A DNA stretch of 35,576 bases, from NCBI GenBank assembly GCA_024230435.1, contig JAAERL010000967.1, positions 1 through 35,576 of the forward strand, given 5' to 3'. Position numbers and translations under genes: made by a program. Under the pieces are notes generated by a model that had not been told where the DNA came from, made no database searches, and saw only the letters and a list, made by a program, of their open reading frames with translations. Numbering within the stretch: position 1 is the stretch's first letter; every line of letters begins with the position of its first letter. This document shows, in pieces, positions 1 through 8,793 of the stretch. The stretch comes from Desulfobacteraceae bacterium (GTDB lineage Bacteria; Desulfobacterota; Desulfobacteria; Desulfobacterales; Desulfosarcinaceae).

Positions 1-142
1 ATACCATCTTGTATGTCTTTTTTCCCGTCTTGTGCGTTATGCCAAAGCCCGAATACGTAAAGTATGCAAACTTTGGCACGCCTTGAATACGAAAAAAAAT
101 CGAAGCTCAATCTGGTATATTCTTTTCCGCCAATCGCCTTAG
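1..142 (-). repeat. MITE-like dispersed element, copy 1 (cut by window start)
   Basis: The reverse complement of this stretch matches 22796-22944 almost base for base. The main difference is about 12 bases present only in the other copy. It ends at the sequence CCGCCAATCGCCTTAG, which corresponds to the inverted-repeat terminus of the complete copy. The outer terminus on the other side would lie upstream of the window. It carries no plausible gene. It is probably a non-autonomous foldback element. A diverged third copy lies at 4717-4880. Confidence 0.75.
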
Positions 143-187
143 TTCAATAGCGATTTAATATATCTAAAACAATAAGGCAAACCGGTT

Positions 188-1471
188 TTGAGAAACTCTT
201 TATATACACTGCGCAAGCGGCATCTTAACGGCTCCATTGGTGGCATGTTTGCCATATGTTCGGTCCATCCGGCAGTTCTGAGCGTCGCCATCAATTACGC
301 TTGCGGCTTTAGCGAACCACTGCTAATTGAGACCACACCCAACCAGGTAAACCTTTCTGGCGGCTATTCGGCAATGACACCCGAAAGCTTCGTGTCCTTT
401 ATCAACGAGCTGGCCCGTTCCAAGGGATTTGATACCGGCCGAATCATTTTGGGCGCCGACCATTTGGGCCCTCATCTTTGGAAAAATCAACCGGCGGATA
501 AAGCTATGGCAATGGCCGTTGATCTGATCCGAAAATTTGCCCAGGCCGGTTATCACAAATTCCATTTGGATACGGCCGTTGTCTGTGCGGATGATCCGGA
601 CAATGAGCTTGACCTGGAAACCGTGGCCCGGCGTGCGGCAATTCTATGCCGTGCCTGCGAGGAGCAAACCAGCCACCGGCCGGAAAAAGACCGTCCTTTA
701 TACGTTATCGGACAGGATGTACCTCTTGCCGGAGGCGGTTTGGATAACGGCGGTAAAATTCAAATAACAAGCCGTGAGAATCTTTTTGAAACCCTGAATG
801 AATACCGGCGTGCTTTTACCAAAGCCGGTCTGGAGCCGGCCTGGCAAAGAGTCATGGCTGTTGTGGTCCAGCCCGGGATTGACTTTGGCGATGAGACTGT
901 CATTACCTACCGCCACCGCCTGACGGAGGGTCTTCGCGCCTGTCATGCGGATTTACCCGGCATTATGACGTACGAAACCCATGCAACGGATTATCAATTA
1001 CCCGATGCCATAGCCGCAATGGTCAAAGATCACTTTTTAATTTTGAAAGCTGGCCCTTGCCTGACCTTTGCCTTTCGCAAAGCGGTTTATGCGCTGGCGC
1101 ACATAGAGCAAGCCTTGCCTGATGTAAGCATGGCTTCAGATCTTTATCAGGTTTTGGATGACCTGATGATAAAAAATCCCCGGTATCTGCCGCGTCATTA
1201 TCAAGATAATTCGCCAAAAGCGCGATACCTTCGCCACTACAGTTACCTTGACAGGCTACGCTATTACTGGTCTCAAGCGCGGGCCCAACGCAGTTTAAAC
1301 CAACTGCGAAATAACTTGAACCGGCCGCTGCCAAAAAGTCTGCTCAAACACTACCTGCCTGAAATCTTTCCCGATATTGAAAACGGTAAAATAGAGCCCA
1401 AGCCGGATATCATTGTGGCCAATTACGTTGAAAAAGCCTTAAAGCCCTACTTTCAAGCTTGTTGGAGTTAA
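188..1471 (+). CDS. D-tagatose-1,6-bisphosphate aldolase subunit GatZ/KbaZ-like
   Basis: 427 aa, close to the family's usual length of about 420. GatZ/KbaZ proteins are the non-catalytic partners that stabilise the class II aldolases GatY/KbaY in galactitol or N-acetylgalactosamine catabolism. Visible family features are the N-terminal RH...ICSVHP segment, the block LIETTPNQVNLSGGYSAMTP near residues 45-65, the block GADHLGPHLW near residue 90, and HLDTAVVCADDP near residue 125. The start is TTG. It is preferred over the internal ATG at codon 20 because the extra residues align with the family N-terminus, and an AAGG lies about 12 bases upstream. No GatY/KbaY partner or sugar transporter is in the window, so the true substrate is uncertain. 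It is convergent with the next gene across a short hairpin-forming gap. The assignment rests on motif recognition. Confidence 0.85.
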   Translation: MRNSLYTLRKRHLNGSIGGMFAICSVHPAVLSVAINYACGFSEPLLIETTPNQVNLSGGYSAMTPESFVSFINELARSKGFDTGRIILGADHLGPHLWKNQPADKAMAMAVDLIRKFAQAGYHKFHLDTAVVCADDPDNELDLETVARRAAILCRACEEQTSHRPEKDRPLYVIGQDVPLAGGGLDNGGKIQITSRENLFETLNEYRRAFTKAGLEPAWQRVMAVVVQPGIDFGDETVITYRHRLTEGLRACHADLPGIMTYETHATDYQLPDAIAAMVKDHFLILKAGPCLTFAFRKAVYALAHIEQALPDVSMASDLYQVLDDLMIKNPRYLPRHYQDNSPKARYLRHYSYLDRLRYYWSQARAQRSLNQLRNNLNRPLPKSLLKHYLPEIFPDIENGKIEPKPDIIVANYVEKALKPYFQACWS

Positions 1472-1476
1472 TTAAA

Positions 1477-1542
1477 TTAGGCAATTTTTGACAAAAAAAA
1501 ATATAACACCTTGGTTGTCATTTTTTCCGCCAATCGGCCTAA
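1477..1542. repeat. Short foldback element or bidirectional terminator between convergent genes
   Basis: This 66-bp stretch begins TTAGGC and ends in the opposite orientation with GCCAATCGGCCTAA. These ends resemble the termini of the larger MITE-like elements in this window. Inside, TGACAA and TTGTCA can pair, with A/T runs on both sides. It could end transcription of both convergent neighbours or be a deletion derivative of the larger element. The stem is weak, so the terminator reading is tentative. Confidence 0.4.
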
Positions 1543-1544
1543 CA

Positions 1545-2186
1545 CTAACTGCCCCTTTTGAGCGCACGCTGATAGGATTCTTTTGAAAACCCGATAACAA
1601 TCTTTCCGTTAATCACAGCCAGCGGATCGCCATTGCGGTTATCGATATTTCGCCTTCGGCCAGCAGCCCGGGCATCTTTTTCAGTATCATATTCGGTAAA
1701 TGATATTTTATTTGAACGTAAATAATCCTTGGCTTGCTCACAGTCTTTGCAAGAGCCTTTGACATACAGCTCTACGATGCTCTCCGCGGGATCTGTTGCC
1801 GTTTTCTGAGACGATGCAGCGTTTTTTTTGCTGGTTTGGCCGGAAGGTGTTTCTTTGGCGGTTTTCTGATCAGACGCAGCGTTTTTTTTGCTGGTTTGGC
1901 CGGAAGGTGTTTCTTTGGCGGTTTTCTGATCAGACGCGGCGTTTTTTTTGCTGGTTTGGCCGGAAGGTGTTTCTTTGGCGGTTTCTTGGCCGGTTGAAGG
2001 AGGGGCTTCTGGAATTGATTTGATTTTTTTATCTTTTTTCTGATTGGCAGGAAGTTTATCAGAAAAGTGAACCGCACCGTTTTTATCGACCCATTTGTAA
2101 ATTTCAGCCCAACTGGAGTTGCAAAAAAAGGCAACAAGAACAACAAGTACTGCAACAAAAAGAACTCTATTCCTTAGTTTCACCAT
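1545..2186 (-). CDS. DUF4124 domain protein with C-terminal glutaredoxin-like domain
   Basis: 213 aa. Residues 1-28 form a hydrophobic signal peptide ending near SSWA. The stretch EIYKWVDKNGAVHFSDKLP that follows is a typical DUF4124 motif, usual in periplasmic proteins of Proteobacteria. Residues about 69-129 are three tandem copies of a 20-residue Lys/Thr/Ser/Ala-rich linker. Residues about 136-213 look like a glutaredoxin fold with C146-K-D-C149 and a later DPLAVINGKIVIGF strand containing the usual proline. The likely role is a periplasmic thiol-disulfide or metal-handling protein, but the substrate is unknown. The ATG is preceded by GGAGG at good spacing. The linker is low complexity and its copy number may vary between strains. 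The domain calls are from motif recognition. Confidence 0.8.
   Translation of the reverse strand: MVKLRNRVLFVAVLVVLVAFFCNSSWAEIYKWVDKNGAVHFSDKLPANQKKDKKIKSIPEAPPSTGQETAKETPSGQTSKKNAASDQKTAKETPSGQTSKKNAASDQKTAKETPSGQTSKKNAASSQKTATDPAESIVELYVKGSCKDCEQAKDYLRSNKISFTEYDTEKDARAAGRRRNIDNRNGDPLAVINGKIVIGFSKESYQRALKRGS
1801..1980 (-). repeat. Three tandem 60-bp in-frame repeats
   Basis: Units 1801-1860, 1861-1920 and 1921-1980 are nearly identical. Units 2 and 3 differ at one base and unit 1 at a few bases near its start. Being 60 bp (20 codons), gain or loss of a unit keeps the reading frame. The repeat also keeps other frames open, which explains spurious ORFs on both strands here. Confidence 0.95.
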
Positions 2187-2485
2187 AACAGACCTCCGTT
2201 TTTGGATAGGCCCTCCTCACTGGCGGATACTATAAACTCTGATTCGCAACGTCAATACGGTCACAACTGAATAAAAGCCAACGATTTTAAAATCCATTTT
2301 TGTAAAATTAGTATCAAATTCAAATAGTTTTGCACATGATGAGTTTTTTTGGTTCAGACTTGACAATTTTTATATCAGTCAAATTATATACCATGATTTC
2401 AGGCGTATCACTTCTTCAAATCTGCCCGGTGCGTTTGAGGAAAAAATAAATATTAACTCTTTTTTTAAGGTAGCAAGGAGAAACA
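2187..2485. other. Divergent intergenic region upstream of htpG
   Basis: AT-rich, no gene seen. It must hold the promoters of both the DUF4124 gene (leftward) and htpG (rightward). The only sites I can point to are the promoter-like pair at 2360-2388 and the ribosome-binding sites of the two genes. Confidence 0.6.
2360..2388 (+). promoter_or_regulatory. Candidate promoter of htpG
   Basis: TTGACA at 2360-2365 is followed 17 bases later by ATTATA (2383-2388), with TATATA also possible two bases further on. It sits about 100 bases upstream of the htpG start. Heat-shock control by sigma-32 is common for htpG, but no clear sigma-32 -10 element was recognised, so only a general promoter is suggested. 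Confidence 0.4.
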
Positions 2486-4417
2486 ATGGAAAGCACCAAG
2501 CAAACCCATCAATTTAAAACAGAAGTTCAGCAAATTCTGAACCTGATCATCAACTCGCTTTACTCAAATCAAGACATTTTTTTACGCGAACTCATTTCAA
2601 ATGCCTCTGACGCCATCGACAAACTGCGCTTTAAGGTCCAGACTGAGCCTGACATTCTAGGCGAGGACACGGAGTTCAAGATCAAATTGAGACCCGATGT
2701 AATCGCCCAAACTCTTGAAATTTCAGACAATGGCATCGGCATGACCCATGAAGAGGTCATGGAAAATATCGGCACCATTGCAAAAAGCGGTACAGCTTCC
2801 TTTCTGGAAATTCTCAAACAAGCGCAAAACTCAGAAATGCTCACGCCTGAATTGATCGGCCAATTTGGCGTTGGATTTTACAGCGCTTTTATGGTGGCCG
2901 AGCGTATTACCATGGTCACCCGGGCTGCGGGGGCCGCTGTGCATGAGGCAGTGCGATGGGAATCCCACGGTGACGGTTCGTTCACAATCGAGCCTGCTGA
3001 AAAACAAACCCGTGGCACCAGTATCACCCTTTCATTGAAAAAAACCGATAAAGATGAAACCGATTTTACCGATGAATGGAAAATTAAAAATATTGTTCGC
3101 CAGCATTCGGATTTTGTTTCCTATCCTATCGTGATGGATGTTGAGAAAGACGAGCCCATTGCCGACAATGAAATTATCAAGGATAAAGAAGGCAAACCCA
3201 TTGGTGAAACAACCCGCAAGGTCGTCAAGGAAGAGACCTTAAACAGCATGAACGCCATTTGGTCGCGCCCAAAAGACGATGTCAGTGACAGCGAGCATGA
3301 GGAATTCTATAAACACCTGGCCCATGATTGGAATCCGCCCCTTACCCGGTTGCATCTCAAATTTGAAGGCACAACCGAATACAATGCCCTGCTTTACATC
3401 CCGTCAAAAGCGCCTTTTGATTTATTCCGCCCCGAACGTAAGCACGGCATTCAGCTCTACTGCAAGCGCGTATTCATCATGGATGACTGCAAAGAGCTAA
3501 TTCCCGAATATTTACGGTTTGTTAAAGGTGTCGTTGACGCTGCCGACCTCAATTTGAACGTCAGTAGAGAAATTTTACAACAAAACCGGCTCGTTATGAA
3601 TATTCGCAACAACCTTGTGAAAAAGCTGCTCGAACTGCTGGCGCAAATGCCCGTCGCAGAATATGAAAAGTTCTATGCCGAATTTGGCACGGTTCTCAAA
3701 GAGGGGATTTGTACCGACCATGCCAAACGCGAAAAAATTGCCGCCTTGGCGCGTTATAAGACGACAAAATCGGAAGGCAAATGGACCGGTCTTGATGACT
3801 ATATAAAAAACATGCAGCCGGACCAGAAGGAAATATTCTATATCACCGGAGATAACCTGGATGCACTGATCAACAGCCCCCACCTGGAAAAACTCAAGGA
3901 TAAGGATTTTGAGGTGCTGCTCCTGTCCGACCCGGTAGATGAGTGGGTGGTTCAAAATCTGACCGAATACGACGGCAAGAAACTCAAAAGCGCTGAAAAG
4001 GGTGACCTGGACCTTGAAAAGGTTGATGATGAGAAAAAAGAATCCTTTAACGCTTTGTTCGGTTTTATCAAGGGGCAGCTCGACTCCAAAGTCAAAGAAG
4101 TCAAGCCTTCAGTACGCCTGAAAGACTCGGTTGCCTGTCTTTCCGGAGATGATATGGACATGAGCGCCTACATGGAAAAAATTCTCAAAGCATCCGGCCA
4201 GCCGGCCCCGGAGTCCAAACGGGTGCTGGAACTGAACATGTCTCACCCGGTAATGGAAAAAATTAACGCGTTATATGAAAAAGACCGGGATAATTCAGCA
4301 CTTAAAGACTATAGCGAAATGCTGTATGATCTGGCGGTAATTGCCGAAGGCGGCAAGCTGGACAATGCATCGCATTTTTCAAAAATTGTTGGCGAGTTGA
4401 TGGCGAAAGGAATTTAG
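2486..4417 (+). CDS. htpG: Molecular chaperone HtpG (Hsp90)
   Basis: 643 aa, slightly longer than the typical 620-635. Hsp90 is a dimeric cytoplasmic ATP-dependent chaperone. The N-terminal GHKL ATPase motifs are all present: ELISNASDA near residue 35, DNGIGMT near residue 80, [10 protein letters not shown] near residue 125 and a GTSITL segment near residue 172. The middle domain contains [21 protein letters not shown] and the stretch [13 protein letters not shown]. The C-terminal dimerisation region ends without an MEEVD tail, as expected for a bacterial protein. An AAGGAG lies 6-11 bases upstream of the ATG. It appears monocistronic, with a terminator about 200 bases downstream. There is little doubt about identity. 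Confidence 0.98.
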   Translation: MESTKQTHQFKTEVQQILNLIINSLYSNQDIFLRELISNASDAIDKLRFKVQTEPDILGEDTEFKIKLRPDVIAQTLEISDNGIGMTHEEVMENIGTIAKSGTASFLEILKQAQNSEMLTPELIGQFGVGFYSAFMVAERITMVTRAAGAAVHEAVRWESHGDGSFTIEPAEKQTRGTSITLSLKKTDKDETDFTDEWKIKNIVRQHSDFVSYPIVMDVEKDEPIADNEIIKDKEGKPIGETTRKVVKEETLNSMNAIWSRPKDDVSDSEHEEFYKHLAHDWNPPLTRLHLKFEGTTEYNALLYIPSKAPFDLFRPERKHGIQLYCKRVFIMDDCKELIPEYLRFVKGVVDAADLNLNVSREILQQNRLVMNIRNNLVKKLLELLAQMPVAEYEKFYAEFGTVLKEGICTDHAKREKIAALARYKTTKSEGKWTGLDDYIKNMQPDQKEIFYITGDNLDALINSPHLEKLKDKDFEVLLLSDPVDEWVVQNLTEYDGKKLKSAEKGDLDLEKVDDEKKESFNALFGFIKGQLDSKVKEVKPSVRLKDSVACLSGDDMDMSAYMEKILKASGQPAPESKRVLELNMSHPVMEKINALYEKDRDNSALKDYSEMLYDLAVIAEGGKLDNASHFSKIVGELMAKGI

Positions 4418-4447
4418 CCCCTGCTTATCGGCAAATCACACAAATCG

Positions 4448-4617
4448 CCTAAGAGTTTGTTTGGGAGATAGAAAATTTAGCGAAAAAGTGCAAGGGCGAG
4501 GCTAAAATGTCTCAAAATTGAGATGAATAGCCGGTCTGTTTGTCGAAAATTTGCGTCATTTTGGACCGCTCTCGCGCTTTTGCTGCCGATTTAATAATTC
4601 CCAAACAGGATCTAAGG
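4448..4617. repeat. 170-bp imperfect palindromic element
   Basis: The left arm (4448-4509) begins CCTAAGAGTTTGTTTGGGA. The reverse complement of the right arm (4557-4617) begins CCTTAGATCCTGTTTGGGA. Both arms end at AAAATG. By eye about two thirds of the positions match along roughly 60 bp. No ORF is present. The structure fits a foldback or MITE-type element or a long structured RNA tail of htpG. Confidence 0.6.
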
Positions 4618-4650
4618 GCCATTTGTTACACAAATGGCCCTTATTTTTTA
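4614..4650 (+). terminator. Rho-independent terminator downstream of htpG
   Basis: The stem AAGGGCCATTTGT (4614-4626) pairs perfectly over 13 bp with ACAAATGGCCCTT (4630-4642) around a TAC loop, and is followed by ATTTTTTA. The U-tract is on the plus strand only, so it serves htpG rather than the opposing FAD gene. Confidence 0.9.
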
Positions 4651-4716
4651 CTTAAAATTGAAAATGCTGCGGCTTTTTTGGGATCATTTTTGCGCAGATG
4701 AACGTTTCGATGCATT

Positions 4717-4880
4717 TTAGGCGGTTTGTGTCAAAGAATATAGCATCTTGCATGTCTTTTTTCCCGTCTTGCGTATTGCTGGAAGCCGTGCATATCAATA
4801 TATTCGCACCTTTGCGCAACACACAAGACGCGCCAATAGACAAGTCAGTTGGGATAAAACATTTTTTCCGTGGCCCTAAG
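4717..4880 (-). repeat. Diverged MITE-like element, copy 3
   Basis: It starts TTAGGCGGTTTGTGTCAAAGAATATAGCATCTTGCATGTC in two runs, matching the terminus and inner part of the complete copy at 22795-22970 read in reverse. The match is strong to about 4775 and then decays. The far end near 4860-4880 (TTTTTTCCGTGGCCCTAA) resembles the other terminus. It is an old, degenerate copy. Confidence 0.55.
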
Positions 4881-6290
4881 TCAGCCAGTTCTGTCAATAA
4901 TGGCCTTGGCCGGAATCAGTCCGGTGGCCGCTGCAGATACGATATTGCCCGCTACGCCCGGACCGTCCCCAGCCACAAACATTCCTTTTATCGCAGTTTC
5001 AAGAAAATTGTCCGTTTCGACTTGGGTAGCGAAAAATTTAATTTCAGGGGCATAGAGAAGGGTTTCATCATTGGACACGCCGGGGACCACACAATTGAGC
5101 TGCTCCAAGCCTTCAATCAGATTTGAGAGAATTCTTTCGGGCAATGCCATGGCGATATCTCCGCATACGACATTGGTAAGCGTTGGCCGAATATACCCCT
5201 TATTGACACGGTGCCATGTGCTGCGCCGTCCGCGCTTAAGATCCCCGAAACGTTGCAGAATCGGCTTGCCGCCGCCGATCAGGGTGGCCAATTGCCCAAT
5301 CGATTCGCCATAAGCCTGATTATCGGTAACCGGCTCGGTTAAAACGACTTTCGATAAAAAGGCAAAATTGGTATTTTCAGATTTTTTTTCCTGATACGCG
5401 TGACCGTTAACACAAACAAAACGGCTGTAGTTTTCCAAAGTCACGAAGCCGCCCTGGTTGGTGCAAAACGTACGAGTTTGATCATCGTATTTGGCGGTTT
5501 GCACAAAAAACGTTGGATCGTAAATAATATCGCATAAATCCTGCATGATATCGTTGTGGACCTCCACGCGAACCCCCACTTCTATACCGCGCTGCCGAAG
5601 TCCCAAATTCAAACGCACGGCCAAACGGCCCATCCAATCGGCTCCGGCTCTTCCCGGGGCAAGAATGACATGATTTGCCATATATTTTTTCCGATTGGTT
5701 AACACGCCGGTTACACGGCCTTTGCTTTGGATAATATCACGTACCTCCTCGGAGGTATGGATCACCACCCCTTTAGAACGAATGGTATCCGCCATGGCGC
5801 AAATATGATAGGGCAGCTTGTCGCTGCCCAGATGTTTTTGCTTAATAAGCAACAAATCGATGCCATTGCGCTTTGCTTCTTTTCGAATTGACTGAGCGCC
5901 CGCCATATCCGTTGGATACACCTGCCCGTCCATACCGAACACGTTAAATATCTGTTCTGTTTCGCCGATGAGCTGTTTGGCCTGCGCCAATGGCATGAAT
6001 TGGGTCAGATCGGTTTTGCCCAGCTTATGGATATAGTTGAGTTTACCGTCGGAGAACAAACCGGCTCCTCCAACCCCGCACAGGATATTACAAGGTTTGC
6101 ACTGCAGACATTGGTGGCTTTCGTTTATAGGGCACAAACGCCGGTTAGGCGATTTGCCTTTATCGATTAAAAGAACCCTAAGATCTGAATGCTCGCACAG
6201 GTAATGGGCTGCAAAAAGACCCGCCGGGCCGGCGCCCACGATAATCACATCGTATTTTGTGCTTGAGGCTGGAGTTTTTTTCAGAGCCAC
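4881..6290 (-). CDS. FAD-dependent dehydrogenase, COG2509-like
   Basis: 469 aa. A Rossmann FAD-binding motif, VGAGPAG, lies at residues 18-24. A cysteine-rich segment near residues 53-71 (CPINES..C..CKPC..LCG) leads into GVGGAGLFSDGKLN, the signature of the uncharacterised FAD-dependent dehydrogenase family COG2509. The C-terminal AGDGPGVAGNIVSAAATG block, residues about 441-458, closes the FAD site. The cysteines might bind a metal or an Fe-S cluster, but that is unproven. The start is GTG with AAAGGTG upstream. It lies 12 bp downstream of the flavodoxin-like gene, so the two probably form an electron-transfer operon. The physiological substrate is unknown. Confidence 0.82.
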   Translation of the reverse strand: MALKKTPASSTKYDVIIVGAGPAGLFAAHYLCEHSDLRVLLIDKGKSPNRRLCPINESHQCLQCKPCNILCGVGGAGLFSDGKLNYIHKLGKTDLTQFMPLAQAKQLIGETEQIFNVFGMDGQVYPTDMAGAQSIRKEAKRNGIDLLLIKQKHLGSDKLPYHICAMADTIRSKGVVIHTSEEVRDIIQSKGRVTGVLTNRKKYMANHVILAPGRAGADWMGRLAVRLNLGLRQRGIEVGVRVEVHNDIMQDLCDIIYDPTFFVQTAKYDDQTRTFCTNQGGFVTLENYSRFVCVNGHAYQEKKSENTNFAFLSKVVLTEPVTDNQAYGESIGQLATLIGGGKPILQRFGDLKRGRRSTWHRVNKGYIRPTLTNVVCGDIAMALPERILSNLIEGLEQLNCVVPGVSNDETLLYAPEIKFFATQVETDNFLETAIKGMFVAGDGPGVAGNIVSAAATGLIPAKAIIDRTG

Positions 6291-6302
6291 TGTTTTTCAC
6301 CT

Positions 6303-6794
6303 TTATTTTTGGATGGGCGCTAATTTAAGGGTCAATTCGGCCACCCGGCGCCCAAGCTTGCGGCCGTTTTCGCAGGTGGTTCCGTCAGGTGCGCCTACAC
6401 AGGAAATCCCATAATGGCCTGTGGCCGATAACGGATCTCCCACAATAATCATGCCGTAAATCAGCATCGCCTGAATAATGGACATCATGGTGGTTTCCTT
6501 ACCGCCGCTGGCGTCACCGGAAGTGGTGAAAGCAGCACCGATTTTATTCTCCATCTGGCGCCGGGCACTTACAAAATCGTCAAGAACTTTTTTTAATTCG
6601 GCCGCCATCGTTCCGAAATATACGGGCGAGCCGGCAATAATGGCCTGACTGCCGGTAAAATCATCTTTGCTGACCTCGGCGGTAGTGCGAACCAACGCCT
6701 TTACAGAGTTTACCTGCTCCACGCCCTCGGTAATGGCTTGAGCCAGCCTGCGGGTGTTACCGCCTTTGGAATAATATAGAATCAATACTTGCAT
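6303..6794 (-). CDS. Flavodoxin/NADPH-dependent FMN reductase-like protein
   Basis: 163 aa cytoplasmic flavodoxin fold. The N-terminal LILYYSKGGNTRRLA is the FMN phosphate-binding loop. GSPVYFGTMAAELKKVLD near residue 56 and AAFTTSGDASGGKETT near residue 88 are typical of WrbA/NAD(P)H:quinone oxidoreductase relatives. It is shorter than WrbA (about 200 aa), so I do not give that name. AAAGGA lies 8 bases before the ATG. It is first in a two-gene operon with the FAD dehydrogenase and may pass electrons to or from it. This partnership is inferred from adjacency. Confidence 0.85.
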   Translation of the reverse strand: MQVLILYYSKGGNTRRLAQAITEGVEQVNSVKALVRTTAEVSKDDFTGSQAIIAGSPVYFGTMAAELKKVLDDFVSARRQMENKIGAAFTTSGDASGGKETTMMSIIQAMLIYGMIIVGDPLSATGHYGISCVGAPDGTTCENGRKLGRRVAELTLKLAPIQK

Positions 6795-7033
6795 TATTTG
6801 ATGTTCCTTTCCCTTTCAGTTAGTTTACTTGATGCCTGCAATCAGCTGTAGCCGCCATCAGGGCTTTGGAATATGCACAAAATCCTTAGGCAAAAAAACT
6901 TTTAATCGTAGTCCTTTAAAGGCATTGACAATGCCTTGCGAATCGAATCGCCCGCATCAAATAGTTTTTGACTTCACCGGTTACCGCCATTTATAATGAT
7001 TGTAAAGTAATTTTGAAACATTATCCATATAAC

Positions 7034-7046
7034 AAGGAGGTGCCTT
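7034..7046 (+). promoter_or_regulatory. Strong ribosome-binding site of the ABM-domain gene
   Basis: AAGGAGGTG lies directly upstream of the ATG at 7047, a near-perfect anti-Shine-Dalgarno match. It supports this small ORF as a real gene. Confidence 0.8.
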
Positions 7047-7343
7047 ATGGCCGTAAAAGTTATCATAAAACGAACCGTGCCGGCAGATAAAGCCCGAAAT
7101 ATGGTGCCCTTGTTCAGGGAAATGCGCTCCCTGGCCATGAATCAGGAAGGCTATATATCAGGTGAAACCTTACGCAACACAACCAATCCGGAACAATTCA
7201 TCGTCATCAGCACGTGGCAGTCTTCGCAATTGTGGAGCAAATGGCTTAAAAGCGATACACGGCAACAAATTCAGAACAAAATCGATCAACTGCTGGGAGG
7301 AAAAACCGAATACGAAATTTATCACTACGGTTTTAGTGAATAG
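7047..7343 (+). CDS. Antibiotic biosynthesis monooxygenase (ABM) domain protein
   Basis: 98 aa, the size of a single ABM/dimeric alpha-beta barrel domain. The pattern VKVIIKRTVP...FREMRSLAMNQEGYISGETL....NPEQFIVISTWQS...W..W...DTRQQI is typical of the family: a small dimeric barrel with a Trp- and His-containing pocket. Some members are monooxygenases or haem-degrading, but many have no known activity, so no reaction is assigned. An excellent AAGGAGG precedes the ATG. It is convergent with the TolC-type gene with only 7 bp between stop codons. It seems to be transcribed alone from the 252-bp gap upstream. Confidence 0.82.
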   Translation: MAVKVIIKRTVPADKARNMVPLFREMRSLAMNQEGYISGETLRNTTNPEQFIVISTWQSSQLWSKWLKSDTRQQIQNKIDQLLGGKTEYEIYHYGFSE

Positions 7344-7350
7344 GGCAAGG

Positions 7351-8757
7351 TCAAGACCTGAAATGGGTCAGGATTTCTCCTGTAGCGTTTAAAAGATCGT
7401 ACCACGCCTGGCGTAACTCCACCCTTGCTGCCGCCAACCGGAACTGAGCTGCTGTGAGGTCGCGCTGGGCTTCATTCAGTCTAACCAAAGAGCCGACCCC
7501 CGCCTTATATTCTTTTTCCACTAAGCTTCTGTTTTTTTTAACCAATTTAGCACTTTCCCGCTGAAGGGCCAATTGTTGTTGGGCACTGTCAACACGAGCG
7601 GCGGTATTGCGCACCTGTGAAGTCACATTGATTTTAAGATCCTCATAAGCTTTTTGCACTTCGTGCAGTTTCACCCTGGCCTGCTGATGCCGGGCGCGAA
7701 ACAATCCCCCCGAAAAAATATTGTAAGACAATGACAATGCCACCACATTGCCGAAATCATCACTTTCAAAGTGGGCGTTTTCCTCGCGTTCACCATTATA
7801 AGAGGCGGACAAAGAAACGCTGGGATAATAGTAATTGGCCTTTGCTATTTGAACCTCGGAGCCGGCCTGTTCCAGCGCCCAATTATTTTGTTTTAAATCT
7901 GGCCGCAAACGATATGCGGTTTCCAGCAAATCGCCAATAACGGGCTGCTCCAGTTCAGTAACAGTGGCCGGGCTCAATTTGGACAGTTCCAGATGATCAG
8001 GCAATTTTGCCTCAGGCAATCCCAACAAGGCCGCCAAACCAATCATCGCAGTTTTTAGCCTGTGCCGGGCAAGAATCAGCTCTGTCTGGGACGAATTAGC
8101 CTTTACCTGAAAATTGAGCACATCGCTCAAAGCCCCCGAGCCCACCTCATATCTAAAACGCGCCTCTTTGAGCAAGCGCCGGTTAAATTCCAGATCTGCA
8201 TTGGCAATGGCAATATTTTCCTCGGACCGCTGGGCGGATAAAAAAGCAGACGTCACCGAAGACAACAACATCCTTTTTACATCGTCACTGGCCTCGGAGC
8301 CAAGCTTTTCCCCCTGCTCAGCAGCAAGTTTGCTGAATTTACGCGCAAAACCGTCAAACAAAAGCCAGCTTGCGGTCAGACCGGCCTCATAGTGCATCTG
8401 CGGATTATCCAGCGATGATCCGAATAAACCGGCTAACGCGGATTGGTATTCATAATCGTTTTTTGACATTTCTACCTGACTGCCGGAAAATTTAGCGTCA
8501 AGGCTGGGCCAATAAGCAGCCCAGGCTTGTTTAACCGCCAGCCGGGCCTGTTCGAGCCTGGCTTGGGCTGCGGCCAGCGTGGGACTTTTCTTCAGGGCGA
8601 TTTGAGCGGCGGTTTTCAAATCAAGCTCGGTAATGTTCTCCAGACTATTTTTATCATCGGCCCGGCACACACCAAATAAGATGGTAAAGGCCCAAAGAGC
8701 CATACAACCGGTTTTTAAGATTTTTAATAGCTTGAGCTTGCCAAATGCATGCGCCAT
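7351..8757 (-). CDS. TolC-family outer membrane efflux protein
   Basis: 468 aa, usual length for the OEP family. A signal peptide (residues 1-33, hydrophobic, ending near CRA) is followed by two OEP repeats. The first begins LDLKTAAQIALKKSPTLAAA near residue 46 and has long coiled-coil helices rich in Ala, Gln and Glu. The second begins near residue 270 (LLETAYRLRPDLKQNNWALE) and contains SLSYNIFSGG, a typical beta-barrel strand segment. The family forms trimeric outer-membrane channels for type I secretion or RND efflux. No inner-membrane or periplasmic partner is adjacent. It lies 75 bp after the last pilY1 with a stem-loop between them, so it may be read through from the pilus operon or have its own promoter. 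Its cargo is unknown. Confidence 0.93.
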   Translation of the reverse strand: MAHAFGKLKLLKILKTGCMALWAFTILFGVCRADDKNSLENITELDLKTAAQIALKKSPTLAAAQARLEQARLAVKQAWAAYWPSLDAKFSGSQVEMSKNDYEYQSALAGLFGSSLDNPQMHYEAGLTASWLLFDGFARKFSKLAAEQGEKLGSEASDDVKRMLLSSVTSAFLSAQRSEENIAIANADLEFNRRLLKEARFRYEVGSGALSDVLNFQVKANSSQTELILARHRLKTAMIGLAALLGLPEAKLPDHLELSKLSPATVTELEQPVIGDLLETAYRLRPDLKQNNWALEQAGSEVQIAKANYYYPSVSLSASYNGEREENAHFESDDFGNVVALSLSYNIFSGGLFRARHQQARVKLHEVQKAYEDLKINVTSQVRNTAARVDSAQQQLALQRESAKLVKKNRSLVEKEYKAGVGSLVRLNEAQRDLTAAQFRLAAARVELRQAWYDLLNATGEILTHFRS

Positions 8758-8793
8758 TTACTCACCTCGCCCAGTTTTTTAGTTTATGATTGC

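Larger units (their letters stand above)
4418..4880. other. 463-bp gene-free stretch with stacked repeats
   Basis: No coding gene is supported. It holds, in order, a large imperfect palindrome (4448-4617), a strong hairpin terminator (4614-4650), a diverged relative of the 77-bp repeat (about 4670-4716) and a diverged MITE-like copy (4717-4880). The last of these ends one base before the stop codon of the next minus-strand gene. Confidence 0.7.

Noticed and set aside
1801-1980. Possible CRISPR or satellite array
   Set aside because: The units are contiguous 60-bp in-frame copies without spacers inside a coding gene.
1734-1997. Repetitive plus-strand frame with FFAGLAGRCFFGGF repeats
   Set aside because: Produced by the 60-bp repeats read on the wrong strand. 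The minus-strand frame has a signal peptide, DUF4124 motif and CxxC domain.
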